The notes under the pieces: model-generated
Database searches by the model: none
What the model was told of the DNA's origin: nothing
The model's input: only the letters and a program-made list of their open reading frames with translations
Made by a program: the position numbers and the translations under genes
Assembly: GCA_023425455.1 (NCBI GenBank)
Contig: JAFACP010000033.1
Location: 1-10,335 of the forward strand
Reading direction: 5' to 3'
Origin: Pseudomonadota bacterium
Lineage (GTDB): Bacteria > Pseudomonadota > Gammaproteobacteria > Enterobacterales > Enterobacteriaceae
Length of the DNA: 10,335 bases
Shown: positions 1-5,580 of the stretch, one piece after another
Layout of the letters: each line of letters begins with the position of its first letter
Position numbering within the stretch: the first letter of the stretch is position 1

Positions 1-519
1 ACGCCCTTTCAGGAACGTCAGATAACGCGTCGATTCCGGATTGGTTTCCCACTCCGTTAAGTCGATCCGGGCGACGATATCCGCATGATTAATATCCAGA
101 TAGTGCGTGGAGCTGATATCCAGCTGCTCGTTGACGCGCATACTGCTCAGGTTATTCAGTACCGTGACCAGCAGATACTCTACCGCCAGATAACGGTAGT
201 GGCAGAACAGGACGATACCGCCGTCAGCGAAGGGATATTTCGCCAGTTCGTCGCGCAGACGACCGGTTGCCGCACGGCTAAAGGCGAGGAAGTCCTCCTC
301 CCCCTGTCGCTGCAGACGCAGGCTATCAGCCAGCTCGCTCTCTTCGCTGAACAGACCATAGGCTTTGTTTTTCGCGCTGTAGACGCGGTGCAGCTCCGCC
401 ACCATGTCGACAACGGTTGGCGTGGGTTCCAGTAATGAATCACGTAACACCACGTCAAGGGTTTGCTCATCACGTTTGATAAGCTGGTGCAACGCAATCT
501 GGTTGATATCCAGACTCAT
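1..519 (-). CDS. yejK: Nucleoid-associated protein YejK (5' part, runs off window)
   Basis: The first 173 codons are present on the minus strand and the rest lies beyond position 1. The start is ATG at 519-517, preceded by a good Shine-Dalgarno sequence (GGAG, 8 nt upstream). The N-terminus [19 protein letters not shown] matches E. coli YejK (NdpA), a protein of about 335 aa, as I remember it. The frame continues with recognisable blocks such as [21 protein letters not shown]-type FILF/IVLF segment followed by [12 protein letters not shown], and [20 protein letters not shown]. YejK is a nucleoid-associated protein of the cytoplasm whose molecular role is poorly defined. It is divergent from yejL, with 132 bp between the two start codons. 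The overlapping open frames on both strands here are shadows of this gene. Confidence 0.95.
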   Translation of the reverse strand, partial: MSLDINQIALHQLIKRDEQTLDVVLRDSLLEPTPTVVDMVAELHRVYSAKNKAYGLFSEESELADSLRLQRQGEEDFLAFSRAATGRLRDELAKYPFADGGIVLFCHYRYLAVEYLLVTVLNNLSSMRVNEQLDISSTHYLDINHADIVARIDLTEWETNPESTRYLTFLKGR

Positions 520-651
520 GATAAACTCTCCTTTTAGACCGGGCGGTATTCAACCACCACCAACGCGTGTGTGCAACAAGAGAAAAAAGGGGAAAAAAAG
601 CTGTTGCTACGGTAATATGTTGCCCTTTCATCAACAAACTGATTTTGAGTT
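520..651. promoter_or_regulatory. Divergent yejK / yejL intergenic region
   Basis: This 132-bp gap must hold the promoters of yejK and of yejL-yejM. On the minus strand TTGCAC (576-571), a 17-nt spacer and TTGAAT form a weak sigma70-like pair for yejK. On the plus strand TAATAT at 613-618 is a possible -10 for yejL, but no good -35 accompanies it. A purine-rich run (about 581-599) sits in the middle. These promoter assignments are visual guesses. Confidence 0.35.
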
Positions 652-879
652 ATGCCACAACATTCCCGCTACAGTGACGAACACGTTGAACAATTGCTCA
701 GTGAGCTGGTCAACGTACTGGAAAAACATAAAACGCCGACCGATCTCTCCCTGATGGTACTGGGAAATATGGTCACCAACCTTATCAATACCAGCGTTGC
801 ACCGGCTCAGCGTCAGGCGATCGCCAACTCTTTCGCCCAGGCTTTGCAGTCATCCGTTAGCGACGATCGGGCCCACTAA
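652..879 (+). CDS. yejL: UPF0352 family protein YejL
   Basis: This 75-aa protein has the same length as E. coli YejL and is nearly identical to it from memory, including the segments [27 protein letters not shown] and [13 protein letters not shown]. It is a small, soluble, helical protein of the UPF0352 family with no established function. The start ATG follows only a weak Shine-Dalgarno sequence (TTGAG), but it matches the family N-terminus MPQ.SRYSDE. The stop codon is 19 bp before the yejM start, so the two are probably co-transcribed. Confidence 0.95.
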   Translation: MPQHSRYSDEHVEQLLSELVNVLEKHKTPTDLSLMVLGNMVTNLINTSVAPAQRQAIANSFAQALQSSVSDDRAH

Positions 880-898
880 GGGAAACAAACAACAGTTT

Positions 899-2659
899 AT
901 GGTGACGAATCGTCAGCGCTACCGCGAAAAAGTCTCCCAGATGGTCAGTTGGGGGCACTGGTTTGCCCTGTTCAATATTCTGCTGGCGACGCTGCTGGGC
1001 TGCCGCTATCTGTTTGTTGCCGACTGGCCGACCACGCTGACCGGGCGTATCTACTCCTGGATGAGCGTGGTTGGGCATTTTAGCTTCCTGGTGTTCGCCA
1101 CCTATTTACTGATCCTGTTTCCCCTGACGTTTATCGTCATGTCGCAGCGTCTGATGCGGTTCCTGTCCGCGATTCTCGCCACCGCGGGAATGACGCTGCT
1201 GCTCATCGACAGCGAAGTTTTTACCCGTTTTCACCTGCATCTTAACCCTGTCGTCTGGGAACTGGTCATCAACCCGGACCAGAATGAAGCCGCCCGCGAC
1301 TGGCAGTTAATGTTTATTAGCGTGCCGGTGATCCTGCTGATTGAGATGCTGTTCGCCACGTGGAGCTGGCAAAAGCTCCGCAGTCTGACCCGCCGCCGGC
1401 ACTACGCCAAACCCGTCGCGGCGCTGTTCTTTATCTCTTTTGTCAGCTCGCACGTCATGTATATTTGGGCTGACGCGAACTTCTATCGCCCGATCACCAT
1501 GCAGCGGGCGAACCTGCCGCTTTCCTATCCGATGACCGCGCGCCGTTTCCTTGAGAAGCACGGCCTGCTGGACGCTCAGGAGTACCAGCGTCGCCTGGTG
1601 GAACAGGGAAATCCGGAAGCCGTCACCGTGCAGTATCCCCTGAGCGATCTTCGTTATCGCGATATGGGCCAGGGTCAGAACGTCCTGCTGATCACCGTTG
1701 ATGGCCTGAACTACTCGCGCTACGAGCAGCAGATGCCGTCGCTGGCCGCGTTTGCAGAGAAGAATATCGCCTTCACCCAGCACATGAGTTCGGGCAATTC
1801 CGCCGATGCCGGTATATTTGGTCTGTTCTATGGGATCTCTGCCGGATATATGGACGGCGTGCTGGCGGCGCGGACGCCTGCGGCGCTGATCACCGGCCTG
1901 AATCAGCAGGGTTATCAGCTGGGGCTGTTCTCCTCGGATGGCTTCAATAGCGCGCTGTACCGACAGGCACTGCTGTCCGACTTCTCGCTGCCACCGGCAC
2001 AACGTCAGTCGGATCAACAAACCGCCGACCAGTGGATTAACTGGCTGCAGCGCTATGCGCAGGAAGATAACCGCTGGTTCTCGTGGATCGCCCTGAATGG
2101 CACGAGCCTCAATGACAGCAACCAGAAAGGTTTTGCGCGTCGTTACAGTCGGGCTGCAGGCGATGTCGATACCCAGATTGGCCGCGTGCTGGAAGCGTTA
2201 CGTAGCGCCGGCAAGCTTGATAATACCGTGGTGATTGTGACTGCCGGTCACGGCGTACCGCTCGGTGATGAAACCAAAGGGATGAGCTGGTCGCGCCCTA
2301 ACCTGCACGTCCCGCTGGTGATCCACTGGCCGGGAACCCCCGCACAGCGCATCACTATGCTTACCGATCATAAAGATGTGATGACGACGCTGATGCAACG
2401 CTTACTGCATGTCAGCACGCCGGCGAATGAATATTCGCAGGGACAGGATCTGTTTAGCGCCACCCGTCGCCATAACTGGGTGACCGCAGCGGGCGATAAT
2501 ACGCTGGTGGTGACCACCCCGGAACTGACGCTGGTGCTGAACAGTAACGGTAATTATCAGACCTATACTCTGCAGGGTGAACGACTGCGGGACCAAAAAC
2601 CTCAGCTCAGCCTGCTGCTGCAGGTCCTGACCGATGAGAAGCCTTTTATCGCTTACTGA
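899..2659 (+). CDS. yejM: Inner-membrane protein YejM/PbgA/LapC, regulator of LPS synthesis
   Basis: This 586-aa protein equals the E. coli YejM length if it starts at ATG 899 (MVTNRQRYREKVSQMVSWGH). The frame is open upstream to an ATG at 797 inside yejL, but homology supports 899. Hydrophobic segments at about residues 21-41, 57-81, 87-105, 136-155 and 172-190 give the five-helix N-terminal membrane domain. A periplasmic alkaline-phosphatase/sulfatase-like domain follows from about residue 245, with LLITVDG (D268), SSGN (297-300) and TAGHG (H451). In E. coli and Salmonella, YejM senses periplasmic-leaflet LPS and binds LapB, controlling FtsH-dependent turnover of LpxC and so lipid A synthesis. 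The gene is essential in E. coli through its membrane domain. Alanine at residue 302, where I recall threonine in E. coli, fits a non-enzymatic role. Confidence 0.96.
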   Translation: MVTNRQRYREKVSQMVSWGHWFALFNILLATLLGCRYLFVADWPTTLTGRIYSWMSVVGHFSFLVFATYLLILFPLTFIVMSQRLMRFLSAILATAGMTLLLIDSEVFTRFHLHLNPVVWELVINPDQNEAARDWQLMFISVPVILLIEMLFATWSWQKLRSLTRRRHYAKPVAALFFISFVSSHVMYIWADANFYRPITMQRANLPLSYPMTARRFLEKHGLLDAQEYQRRLVEQGNPEAVTVQYPLSDLRYRDMGQGQNVLLITVDGLNYSRYEQQMPSLAAFAEKNIAFTQHMSSGNSADAGIFGLFYGISAGYMDGVLAARTPAALITGLNQQGYQLGLFSSDGFNSALYRQALLSDFSLPPAQRQSDQQTADQWINWLQRYAQEDNRWFSWIALNGTSLNDSNQKGFARRYSRAAGDVDTQIGRVLEALRSAGKLDNTVVIVTAGHGVPLGDETKGMSWSRPNLHVPLVIHWPGTPAQRITMLTDHKDVMTTLMQRLLHVSTPANEYSQGQDLFSATRRHNWVTAAGDNTLVVTTPELTLVLNSNGNYQTYTLQGERLRDQKPQLSLLLQVLTDEKPFIAY

Positions 2660-2675
2660 TTTATTATAAATCAGT
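2655..2675 (+). terminator. Hairpin at the yejM stop codon
   Basis: A perfect 9-bp inverted repeat (ACTGATTTA / TAAATCAGT, loop TTA) overlaps the yejM stop codon. The bases after it (TAGCGTCAA) contain no T-run. It is therefore more likely a 3'-end-stabilising or weak termination hairpin than a strong intrinsic terminator. Confidence 0.4.
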
Positions 2676-2690
2676 TAGCGTCAACGGCCC

Positions 2691-2718
2691 TTGCATTCGA
2701 AAAGGAATCGCGTACTAT
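2691..2718 (+). promoter_or_regulatory. Probable proL promoter
   Basis: TTGCAT (2691-2696), a 16-nt spacer and TACTAT (2713-2718) form a sigma70-like pair about 14 bp upstream of the tRNA. A short GC-rich stretch (ACGCG) lies just before the mature 5' end, as is common for stable-RNA promoters. This was assigned by eye. Confidence 0.55.
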
Positions 2719-2731
2719 TCTTTTTACGCGT

Positions 2732-2808
2732 CGGCACGTAGCGCAGCCTGGTAGCGCACCGTCATGGGGTGTCGGGGGTCGGAGGTTCAAATCCTCTCGT
2801 GCCGACCA
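2732..2808 (+). tRNA. proL: tRNA-Pro (anticodon GGG)
   Basis: This is a 77-nt cloverleaf with encoded CCA at 2806-2808. The acceptor stem pairs CGGCACG with CGTGCCG. The D-loop contains AGCCTGGTAG, the anticodon loop reads CATGGGG with anticodon GGG, and the T-arm has GGTTCAAATCC. It matches E. coli proL and decodes CCC/CCU. Its 3' part from tRNA base 43 onward is duplicated at 5711-5745, so the gene served as an integration site and was rebuilt by the incoming element. Confidence 0.98.
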
Positions 2809-2830
2809 AAATACTCTTAAGAACCAGCCT
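2774..2830 (+). repeat. attL: 57-bp direct repeat at the proL 3' end
   Basis: A perfect 57-bp match to 5711-5767 starts in the 3' strand of the anticodon stem, runs through the variable loop, T-arm, acceptor strand and CCA, and ends inside the terminator stem. This is the classic footprint of tyrosine-recombinase integration into a tRNA 3' end. Weaker similarity (three mismatches, with a T-run of 6 against 7) continues for about 20 bp. Confidence 0.92.
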
Positions 2831-2847
2831 CTTACGACTGGTTTTTT
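2822..2847 (+). terminator. Element-borne terminator now ending proL
   Basis: AACCAG (2822-2827) pairs with CTGGTT (2838-2843) and is followed by six Ts. The stem is interrupted by a C/A mismatch compared with the perfect 8-bp stem at 5759-5780. The 5' arm lies inside the att repeat and the 3' arm comes from the element, so proL transcription can still end after integration. Confidence 0.75.
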
Positions 2848-2875
2848 ATTTTAGTAAAATGTAGATGGCGTTATC

Positions 2876-2895
2876 ATGGTGAAATGATGGTGAAA
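2876..2895 (+). repeat. Tandem 9-bp direct repeats beside attL
   Basis: ATGGTGAAA occurs at 2876-2884 and again at 2887-2895, an 11-bp period close to one helical turn. It lies between the attL core and the first phage gene and is enclosed by a wider 7-bp inverted repeat (GATGGCG 2864-2870, CGCCATC 2898-2904). The position and phasing suit integrase arm-type or accessory-factor sites, but this is inference. Confidence 0.4.
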
Positions 2896-2902
2896 GTCGC
2901 CA

Positions 2903-3223
2903 TCAAACGATAGGGCAATCGTCATCCCTGATCCGGTTAAGTGTGTGCGTAACCACACCATGCACTACCACATCTTCAAGCGCATCACCTTCTACGGACT
3001 CTCCGTCCATCGTGATTAATGACCTGCCCATTACCTTCGCAAAATTGTTGCGGCCATCAAAAGTAACCAGCACGACATTCCCACTATTCACCGGCAATGA
3101 AACATTGATCACAGCCCAACCACAATCAGTTTCTATCACCCGGCAATTCATGTCGATGTTACACAGCTTATCGATTGTCAACCTGGCTTCCACGTAATCA
3201 GTCGCAGGAGATACAAAGCCCAT
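2903..3223 (-). CDS. UmuD'/HumD-like phage protein, apparently without the catalytic serine
   Basis: From ATG 3223-3221 the product is 106 aa and begins MGFVSPATDYVEARLTIDKL. This resembles UmuD exactly from its self-cleavage point (GFPSPAADYVE...), so the gene looks like a ready-processed UmuD' in the way phage P1 HumD is. The C-terminal part (SGNVVLVTFDGRNNFAKV ... VVVHGVVTH) matches the UmuD beta-core (HGDIVIAAVDGEFTVKKL ... DVFGVVIHVV). The segment between is about 12 residues shorter, and the GDSM motif carrying the nucleophilic Ser seems replaced by DCGW; a lysine is kept near the normal site. It is probably not a protease. The frame stays open upstream to 3349, but that extension is antisense to the zinc-finger fragment. 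AAGG lies only 2 nt before the ATG, so the start is uncertain and the gene may have lost its original 5' end. Confidence 0.6.
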   Translation of the reverse strand: MGFVSPATDYVEARLTIDKLCNIDMNCRVIETDCGWAVINVSLPVNSGNVVLVTFDGRNNFAKVMGRSLITMDGESVEGDALEDVVVHGVVTHTLNRIRDDDCPIV

Positions 3224-3231
3224 TACCTTAT

Positions 3232-3381
3232 ACGCACGATGATGTAGTGGAGTTGGCGCGTATCGAGCTGGCATCTCTCGAAGCGGGGCCTGTTGTGTGC
3301 CCAAAATGCAATGATACTGGAATGGCTGATAGTGGCGGTGTTCAGCCATAGGGAGAGGGAATTATGATTCCTTGTGATTGC
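3232..3381 (+). pseudogene. Fragment of Ea22-like / zinc-finger phage early protein with amber stop
   Basis: The plus-strand frame reads THDDVVELARIELASLEAG, then CPKCNDTGMADSGGVQP, then TAG at 3349-3351, then GEGIMIPCDC. The first block is typical of Ea22-like proteins from lambdoid early-left regions. The CPKC...CDC block resembles short phage zinc-binding proteins in which I recall a Trp (TGG) where the TAG now sits. No start codon with a ribosome site is visible upstream; the frame emerges from the antisense of the UmuD'-like gene near 3230. I read this as a C-terminal gene piece left by deletion and then stopped by an amber mutation. It is in frame with the downstream integrase fragment. 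Family naming is from memory. Confidence 0.55.
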
Positions 3382-4242
3382 TCTTTGCCAGGCCCTGAAC
3401 TTACTTCGCTTATACATGATTTGAATATTGACGGTAATCACAGGCTTGCAAATGTTATCCAGGATTTGATTGATAGTAAGAAGTCAACTGATTCAATCAC
3501 GCGAATCTTCACGCCAGCGCCGGTAGCTGTGCCAACGTTCGATGAATGGCTGGAAATTCGCGGTAAACGTCTTCCGATGTATGTATTTATTGCCATGAGA
3601 AACGCGGCTGAACCATGGTTAAGAACAGCAATGGATTTGGCGCTGCAGACAACACATGCGCGACTCGGAGTTTTGCGAATAGAATATTCGATAAGGGAAC
3701 CTAAAAACGGCGCTTGTGGATGTGTATGGCTAGACGAACCTGAAAACGGAATTTACGGTACTTTCTACATCCACCGTCAGAAGGTTCAAAAGAAAGAGGC
3801 ATCATACGTAGCGATCCCAATTGGAGAGGAACTGAAGAGGATTATTGACAATAGCCGGGATAGTGTTGCCAGTCCGTATGTTGTTCACCGGATACCAGAA
3901 AGAAATAACAAACGGGGTAAAGAGGTTTTGCACCCAACCCAAGTTACGCCGGATTATCTTAGCCGTTCGTTCTATGCACTGCGTGACAAGCATGGCTTAT
4001 GTGTCCACCTTCCTATGGAAGAACACCCAGCATTTCACGAGATAAGAGTTCTTGCGGCACACTTGTTTGATAGTCAGGGCATCGATTCTCAAGGAAGGAT
4101 GGCACACAGTGACGCCAAATCAACTAAGATCTATACCAGTAACCACATCGACTGGGTGATGGTACCGCATGGAGAGATAAAAACAGGTCGAAAACATTAT
4201 TTTTTTCTTTTTCAACAGAGAACATCTCTTACTGTCCCTTGA
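3364..4242 (+). CDS. Truncated lambdoid tyrosine integrase (catalytic domain only)
   Basis: This is a 292-aa reading frame. From about residue 58 it matches the catalytic domain of lambda/P22-type integrases: LRTAMDLALQTTHARLG (Arg-I candidate R100), HRQK (lysine about 140) followed by VAIPIG, SPYVVHRIP, HEIR (H225, R228), RMAHSD (H248) and STKIYTSNH (nucleophile Y257). All catalytic residues are therefore present. The N-terminal arm-binding domain and most or all of the core-binding domain are missing; full-length relatives are nearer 350-400 aa. The first residues (MIPCDC) belong to the upstream zinc-finger fragment. The last 20 or so after HGEI look like read-through into unrelated AT-rich DNA. 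The ATG has a usable Shine-Dalgarno (GAGAGGG, 4 nt away), so a product could be made, but normal integrase activity is unlikely. It is best treated as a pseudogene. Confidence 0.8.
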   Translation: MIPCDCSLPGPELTSLIHDLNIDGNHRLANVIQDLIDSKKSTDSITRIFTPAPVAVPTFDEWLEIRGKRLPMYVFIAMRNAAEPWLRTAMDLALQTTHARLGVLRIEYSIREPKNGACGCVWLDEPENGIYGTFYIHRQKVQKKEASYVAIPIGEELKRIIDNSRDSVASPYVVHRIPERNNKRGKEVLHPTQVTPDYLSRSFYALRDKHGLCVHLPMEEHPAFHEIRVLAAHLFDSQGIDSQGRMAHSDAKSTKIYTSNHIDWVMVPHGEIKTGRKHYFFLFQQRTSLTVP

Positions 4243-4367
4243 AAATCACAAAGGTTGCAACTATTACTGTAGAAGGAAATAGTTGGAAGAAATTGATTAG
4301 AGAATCATAAGTATATGTTTTAGTTTATGTTTTATTTTTCTTTCAGCTAAATAATTTAAGAGATTTC
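4243..4367. other. AT-rich gap between integrase remnant and cargo module
   Basis: I see no supported gene here. TATGTTTTA occurs twice at 4314-4322 and 4326-4334 with a 12-bp period. A short open frame through 4239-4310 (starting at TTG, ending KKLIRES-stop) has no Shine-Dalgarno sequence and no recognisable family. The stretch could be the remains of the attP arm region or UP-like DNA for the promoter that follows. Confidence 0.4.
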
Positions 4368-4409
4368 TGTTGTCAAGATGACATCACTCTTGTTAGTATG
4401 CTGACAACA
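4368..4409 (+). promoter_or_regulatory. Promoter inside an 8-bp inverted repeat (operator-like)
   Basis: TTGTCA (4370-4375, five of six matches to the -35 consensus), an 18-nt spacer and TAGTAT (4394-4399, four of six to the -10) predict a start near 4406. A perfect inverted repeat TGTTGTCA (4368-4375) / TGACAACA (4402-4409), with centres 34 bp or about three helical turns apart, covers the -35 and the likely start site. This is the geometry of an operator for a dimeric or cooperative regulator, or for a pair of bound dimers. The regulator is unknown and no repressor gene lies in the element. Confidence 0.55.
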
Positions 4410-4468
4410 AGTGATTTCACAACAAAATGATCTATCCCACACAGTAGGTACAACAAGGAGAGGCTTAA

Positions 4469-4504
4469 ATGAGAAACTTCGAAATCGGTTACGGTGAAGG
4501 CTAA
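4469..4504 (+). CDS. Putative 11-aa leader peptide / micro-ORF
   Basis: ATG-AGA-AAC-TTC-GAA-ATC-GGT-TAC-GGT-GAA-GGC-TAA encodes MRNFEIGYGEG. Its ribosome site is very strong: AAGGAG at 4455-4460 (AAGGAGAGG overall) with 8 nt to the ATG. It lies 63 bp downstream of the predicted start of the inverted-repeat promoter and 20 nt before an intrinsic terminator, so promoter, ribosome site, micro-ORF and terminator form a compact unit of about 147 nt. The next gene begins just beyond the terminator. The likely roles are a leader peptide controlling transcription attenuation of the membrane gene or a small secreted or signalling peptide; alternatively the RNA itself may be the functional product. I do not recognise the peptide. 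It lacks the runs of one amino acid that mark biosynthetic leader peptides. Confidence 0.5.
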   Translation: MRNFEIGYGEG

Positions 4505-4524
4505 GTCTAAATAAGCATTGAACT

Positions 4525-4552
4525 AAACTCCTCATTCTGAGGAGTTTTTTTT
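4525..4552 (+). terminator. Intrinsic terminator between micro-ORF and membrane gene
   Basis: CTCCTCA (4528-4534), loop TTC and TGAGGAG (4538-4544) form a perfect 7-bp stem, extended to 10 bp by AAA/TTT, followed by eight Ts (4545-4552). Only 23 bp lie between the T-run and the next start codon. The 5' arm also contains CTCCT, which can pair with the AGGAG of the micro-ORF ribosome site, giving a possible short competing structure. Confidence 0.85.
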
Positions 4553-4575
4553 CATTCAGCATAAGGGTTTTCGGA

Positions 4576-5580
4576 ATGTACCGATGGATAAAAAGTAAAA
4601 CCAAAACACTTCTTGGAGTGCTTGTAGGCATACTTCTTAGTCTAGTTGTCACAAGATTTCTGTTGATCTTCAATGCAGTAGAAACTGCGACATGGTTCTA
4701 CACAGCTTTTGATGCAGGGCTGATCACGACTTTTGCGACTTTCTTCTCCTTGTATGGAGTTTACAAAATAAGCAACAAGTTCCCCGATACGAACGCACTG
4801 CTACCATTATTTGGGGTGGTTATTTGGAGCTTGATTCTCCTCGCCTACTATGTGCTCAGATACAATGATGCTTACCAAACGGCTTTATCAATCATTGTTG
4901 CAGGTTCGATTGCTGGTATGGGTTGGTGGATTCAGTTTATTACTTCAGCAGCTAGTGATAGACGCAAACATACTCTTAATGTGGTTTTGAGCACGCGCAC
5001 TTGCACCGAGTATCAAACACACCTCCGCAATTACACCCATCTTTGGCGGGGTAATCGGCATGCGCCGAAAGAGATTTGTTTATGGAGGGACGATCCTGAC
5101 AATCCTAAGTTTAAAGATGCTAAAGTCCCTGATGAAGTTGTTAAAGGCATCAATGGGCTTCTGTACATCCTCAACTTTTACGAATTTTTAGCTCAAGGCA
5201 TCAAAGCTAACGATTTAGATGACAAGCTTTTACGGGAATGTTTTTGTGGCTTCCTAGAAGGTTTAGAGAGAAAAGCTTATTTCATCCTTTCTGAAGCTCA
5301 GAAGCGAGATGAGAGATATTTTGAAGGAATCATCTTCTTATGCAAACGTTGGAACAATGAGAAGTCATTAGTCGAAAAGCATCGCCACTCGGCTCCTCCT
5401 GCAGATATCGGTACTTGCTATCCATCACAAGATGAAGTTATGAAGATGCTTGGTATGCAGAATAAACCCGATTCGAAACCTAAAAGAAGAAGGAAAAGGC
5501 GTGGTCCTGTATCGACATCTACCGAGGCGGCGAACGTTTCTGAACTTAACCCAGAATCAAATTCGGCATCAGGATCTTAA
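4576..5580 (+). CDS. DUF4760-like four-helix membrane protein (prophage cargo)
   Basis: This 334-aa protein has ATG 4576 and AAGGG 8 nt upstream. Four hydrophobic helices lie at about residues 11-33, 41-63, 75-94 and 101-124. A hydrophilic, mostly helical region follows, including INGLLYILNFYEFLAQGIKA (192-211) and a Cys-Phe-Cys stretch at 222-224 (ECFCGFLEGLERKAYF). This NFYE..A.GI pattern is what I associate with DUF4760-type proteins common in phage and island accessory sets. The C-terminus has a basic tract (KPKRRRKRRG, 301-310) and then a Ser/Glu/Asn-rich disordered end. By the positive-inside rule the large domain is cytoplasmic. It is the last gene before attR and follows a micro-ORF and terminator, and codon use is AT-rich compared with the chromosomal genes. 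The role is unknown; phage exclusion or abortive infection is a reasonable but unproven guess from its place in the prophage. Confidence 0.6.
   Translation: MYRWIKSKTKTLLGVLVGILLSLVVTRFLLIFNAVETATWFYTAFDAGLITTFATFFSLYGVYKISNKFPDTNALLPLFGVVIWSLILLAYYVLRYNDAYQTALSIIVAGSIAGMGWWIQFITSAASDRRKHTLNVVLSTRTCTEYQTHLRNYTHLWRGNRHAPKEICLWRDDPDNPKFKDAKVPDEVVKGINGLLYILNFYEFLAQGIKANDLDDKLLRECFCGFLEGLERKAYFILSEAQKRDERYFEGIIFLCKRWNNEKSLVEKHRHSAPPADIGTCYPSQDEVMKMLGMQNKPDSKPKRRRKRRGPVSTSTEAANVSELNPESNSASGS

Noticed and set aside
1307..2020. A 237-codon open frame on the minus strand within yejM
   Set aside because: It is antisense to a full-length match of YejM and has low-complexity shadow composition.
3224..3349. 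N-terminal 42-codon extension of the UmuD'-like protein
   Set aside because: This part is antisense to the zinc-finger/Ea22-like fragment and has no similarity to UmuD N-termini; family similarity begins at GFVSPATDYVE.
4239..4310. Short frame starting at TTG and ending KKLIRES-stop after the integrase
   Set aside because: It has no ATG, no ribosome site and no recognisable family; it could be a gene remnant but cannot be supported.
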